Positions 62,478-64,000 of a stretch of DNA of 64,000 bases are shown here, one piece after another. A program made the translations under genes and the position numbers. Under the pieces are notes generated by a model that was given only the letters and a program-made list of their open reading frames with translations, did no database searches and was not told the DNA's origin. Location of the stretch: positions 5,518,001-5,582,000 of the forward strand of contig NZ_CP017141.1 of NCBI RefSeq assembly GCF_001721645.1, given 5' to 3'. The DNA comes from Pedobacter steynii (GTDB taxonomy: Bacteria > Bacteroidota > Bacteroidia > Sphingobacteriales > Sphingobacteriaceae). Positions within the stretch are counted from its first letter, which is position 1, and every line of letters starts with the position of its first letter.

Positions 62478-63809
62478 TTGATGAAAAAAATATTTAAAAT
62501 ATCAGCAGCAATAGTCGTATTGCTGCTGATTTCTGTTTATGGGTATCTGCAATTCAGAGCGTACCGTTCTTATCAGGACAGCATCCATCAGGAAGCGAAC
62601 CTGATTTTTAAGGTTAATCTGGATGGAATCTTTGAAAGCATGTCGACAGATTTTATCAGCAACCCGGCTTATTATCTCAAAACGGGTAAAGGGGAGGAAA
62701 ACAGCAGGAGAGGGATCTCTTTACCGGCAAATATTTTTGTTTATACCTTAAAATCAAAATCCTCAGGGACCTACTTCTGCACTTTAGCGGTAACAGACAG
62801 TACGGCGCTTCGACAGTACCTGAAACGGGTATTTAAGCTGAAGACCTTTCAAAAAACAGCTGAGGGAAACATAAGCGCTTTGTCGGCAGATCAAAAACTG
62901 ACTGTCCTCTATAATTCCAAAAGACTGGCTATGGCTTATAGCTTTAAAAAGGACGCGGTAACAACAGTCCTGAAGGACTTACTGGAAAAGAAAAACATGA
63001 TGAGCGGTGCTGAACCTGAACTGACGGCACTAAAAGCTACAGATGGACACCTGACCTGGAATTTAAACGATTATTCCGGAAGCATCAATTTTAAAGACGG
63101 AGCTGTGGAAGTGGATGGCACATTCCCGATTGCTGATATAGCTATCCCGGGTCAAACAGGGTATCTGGATAACTTTACAAAAGAGGCAACACTGAAGGTA
63201 TGGCTGAACGCCGGGATCAGGAAAATCTTTGCCCATCAGGAATTCAATTTCAGGGATTTCCATTTTCAGGCGGATAGTTTATTGAAATCTTACCAGGACT
63301 ATACTGCTCTTGAACTGGGAAAAAGCATCACACAAAAAGACAGTGTGATTACCTATGAATATAATGATGATTTTGAGAAGGTAGCGCAAACTACACTCAA
63401 AGAAGTGGCAGTGCCTCATATCCGGCTTACTTTAAGCGCAAACACAGCAGATCTGCTAAAATACCTGAGGAAGCAGCAGGTCATTAGTACTTCAGGACAG
63501 CTGAACAACAAACTGTTCCCCTTATATCAGGTGTTCAGTTTTGAGCAAAATCAGGCATGGCAGCTCAGTACTCTTGAAAATGAACGGTTTAGTGGAAGTT
63601 TTAAGCCTGCCCCGTATTTCTTTTTTGCCGAAGCTGATGTAAACCGGCTCAAAAGCCAGCAGCAATTCCCATTGCTAAACCCTTACCTCAGTGCATTGAG
63701 TTACGCGAAATTTACCGCAACTAAAGTCGATACCCAAAAGGGGAGACTGCAGGGGAGAATAGATTTCCATAGAAAAAATATCAATTCCTTTTCTCAGTTG
63801 ATTAAATAA
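62478..63809 (+). CDS. Membrane-anchored protein of unknown function
   Basis: A 443-residue protein with one N-terminal membrane anchor (about 5-25) and a large periplasmic part. ATG 62478 and ATG 62481 are both possible starts. The body has a repeated layout: segments such as NLIFKVNLDGIFESM and LTWNLNDYSGSINFKDG alternate with helices, and the end LQGRIDFHRKNINSF resembles the closing strand of the protein before it. It probably belongs to the same family or partner family as the 60348 product, separated from it by an 11-base hairpin. No catalytic motif is evident. Confidence 0.5.
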   Translation: MMKKIFKISAAIVVLLLISVYGYLQFRAYRSYQDSIHQEANLIFKVNLDGIFESMSTDFISNPAYYLKTGKGEENSRRGISLPANIFVYTLKSKSSGTYFCTLAVTDSTALRQYLKRVFKLKTFQKTAEGNISALSADQKLTVLYNSKRLAMAYSFKKDAVTTVLKDLLEKKNMMSGAEPELTALKATDGHLTWNLNDYSGSINFKDGAVEVDGTFPIADIAIPGQTGYLDNFTKEATLKVWLNAGIRKIFAHQEFNFRDFHFQADSLLKSYQDYTALELGKSITQKDSVITYEYNDDFEKVAQTTLKEVAVPHIRLTLSANTADLLKYLRKQQVISTSGQLNNKLFPLYQVFSFEQNQAWQLSTLENERFSGSFKPAPYFFFAEADVNRLKSQQQFPLLNPYLSALSYAKFTATKVDTQKGRLQGRIDFHRKNINSFSQLIK

Positions 63810-63817
63810 ATGTCAGT

Positions 63818-63853
63818 AAGAACCGCTTCTAAACATTCATAGAAGGGGTTCTT
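63818..63853 (+). terminator. Hairpin after the membrane-anchored protein gene
   Basis: AAGAACCGCTTCTA and TAGAAGGGGTTCTT pair over 14 positions with one G-G mismatch and an 8-base loop, eight bases after the stop. The following tract is GTTGTATTTG, so the T run is weak. Confidence 0.65.
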
Positions 63854-63949
63854 GTTGTATTTGACAAAGTAATGATATTAATATTCCAAACGCTGCTTAC
63901 ATTTGCTTAACGGTGTTAAATTATTTACACTATTTAATTTTCTAAAACA

Positions 63950-64000
63950 ATGGGAAGTAAAGAACGCATACAGAGGTTGAAAGAGGAAACAAGACTCAAT
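63950..64000 (+). CDS. Start of a probable TetR family regulator (truncated by the window)
   Basis: ATG 63950 opens a frame that runs off the right edge; 17 codons are visible (MGSKERIQRLKEETRLN). This opening is one I associate with TetR/AcrR regulators of Bacteroidota, in which the DNA-binding helices follow at once. The assignment rests on this short match only, so it could be another protein. The 96 bases between the preceding hairpin and this start are AT-rich and hold no perfect -7 element. Confidence 0.45.
   Translation, partial: MGSKERIQRLKEETRLN

Overview
The window looks like a chromosomal segment of a Bacteroidota bacterium, most likely Sphingobacteriaceae and close to Pedobacter. 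The evidence is a SusC/SusD pair, TonB-type outer membrane proteins with carboxypeptidase-regulatory-like N-termini, GH109 and GH18 enzymes, a DUF2480 protein, frequent TTG starts, few Shine-Dalgarno sites, and several perfect copies of the Bacteroidota -7 promoter element TAnnTTTG. I see no tRNA, rRNA, CRISPR array, insertion sequence, integrase or phage gene.

Layout. 1-4214: the end of a BatA-like membrane protein, a DUF4175 protein with a His/Glu-rich loop, and a second BatA-like protein. 4283-12151: five TldD/TldE (PmbA) family genes in the order D-E-D-D-E; the D proteins carry Tat-like signals and TTG starts, the E proteins carry no signal. 12284-16893: a SusD/SusC pair. 17415-24387: a GNAT gene, a tripartite RND efflux system, a DUF2480 gene and a 42-residue small ORF, read leftwards from a divergent promoter shared with a SufR-like regulator (24504). 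25139-26864: arylamine N-acetyltransferase and a secreted DUF4350-like protein. 26987-33190: uronate catabolism (uxaC, kdgK, eda, an MFS transporter, gapN-type dehydrogenase), followed by a DeoR regulator. 34059-38669: deoxyribonucleotidase, methyltransferase, SNF2/SWIM helicase. 38740-46114: secreted transglutaminase-like protein, SGNH hydrolase, TonB-type barrel protein, and a gluconate-dehydrogenase subunit 3/GMC oxidoreductase pair. 46059-50041: hexosamine-kinase-like protein, LacI regulator and GH109 protein with three GCAAACGTTTGC-type operators. 50166-55128: two small genes, an LtaS-type phosphoglycerol transferase and a two-component system. 55244-58277: SDR oxidoreductase, uxuA and a LacI regulator. 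58459-63809: GH18 chitinase, a lipoprotein, and two large envelope proteins of unknown function. 63950 to the edge: start of a probable TetR gene.

How the parts fit. The loci at 26987 and 55244 together encode a complete route from glucuronate to 3-phosphoglycerate and pyruvate; similar LacI-type operator sequences near both suggest one regulon under the LacI protein at 57243. GH109, the sugar kinase and possibly GH18 suggest amino-sugar use. The most unusual material is (a) the TldD/TldE cluster behind the BatA/DUF4175 genes, with an apparent compartment mismatch and an altered metal-ligand region, (b) a three-copy 79-87 base 3'-end hairpin family found only in the 7-17 kb part, and (c) a SufR-like regulator with a perfect 10-base inverted repeat lying between divergent promoters, one of which drives a small ORF, DUF2480 and an efflux pump.
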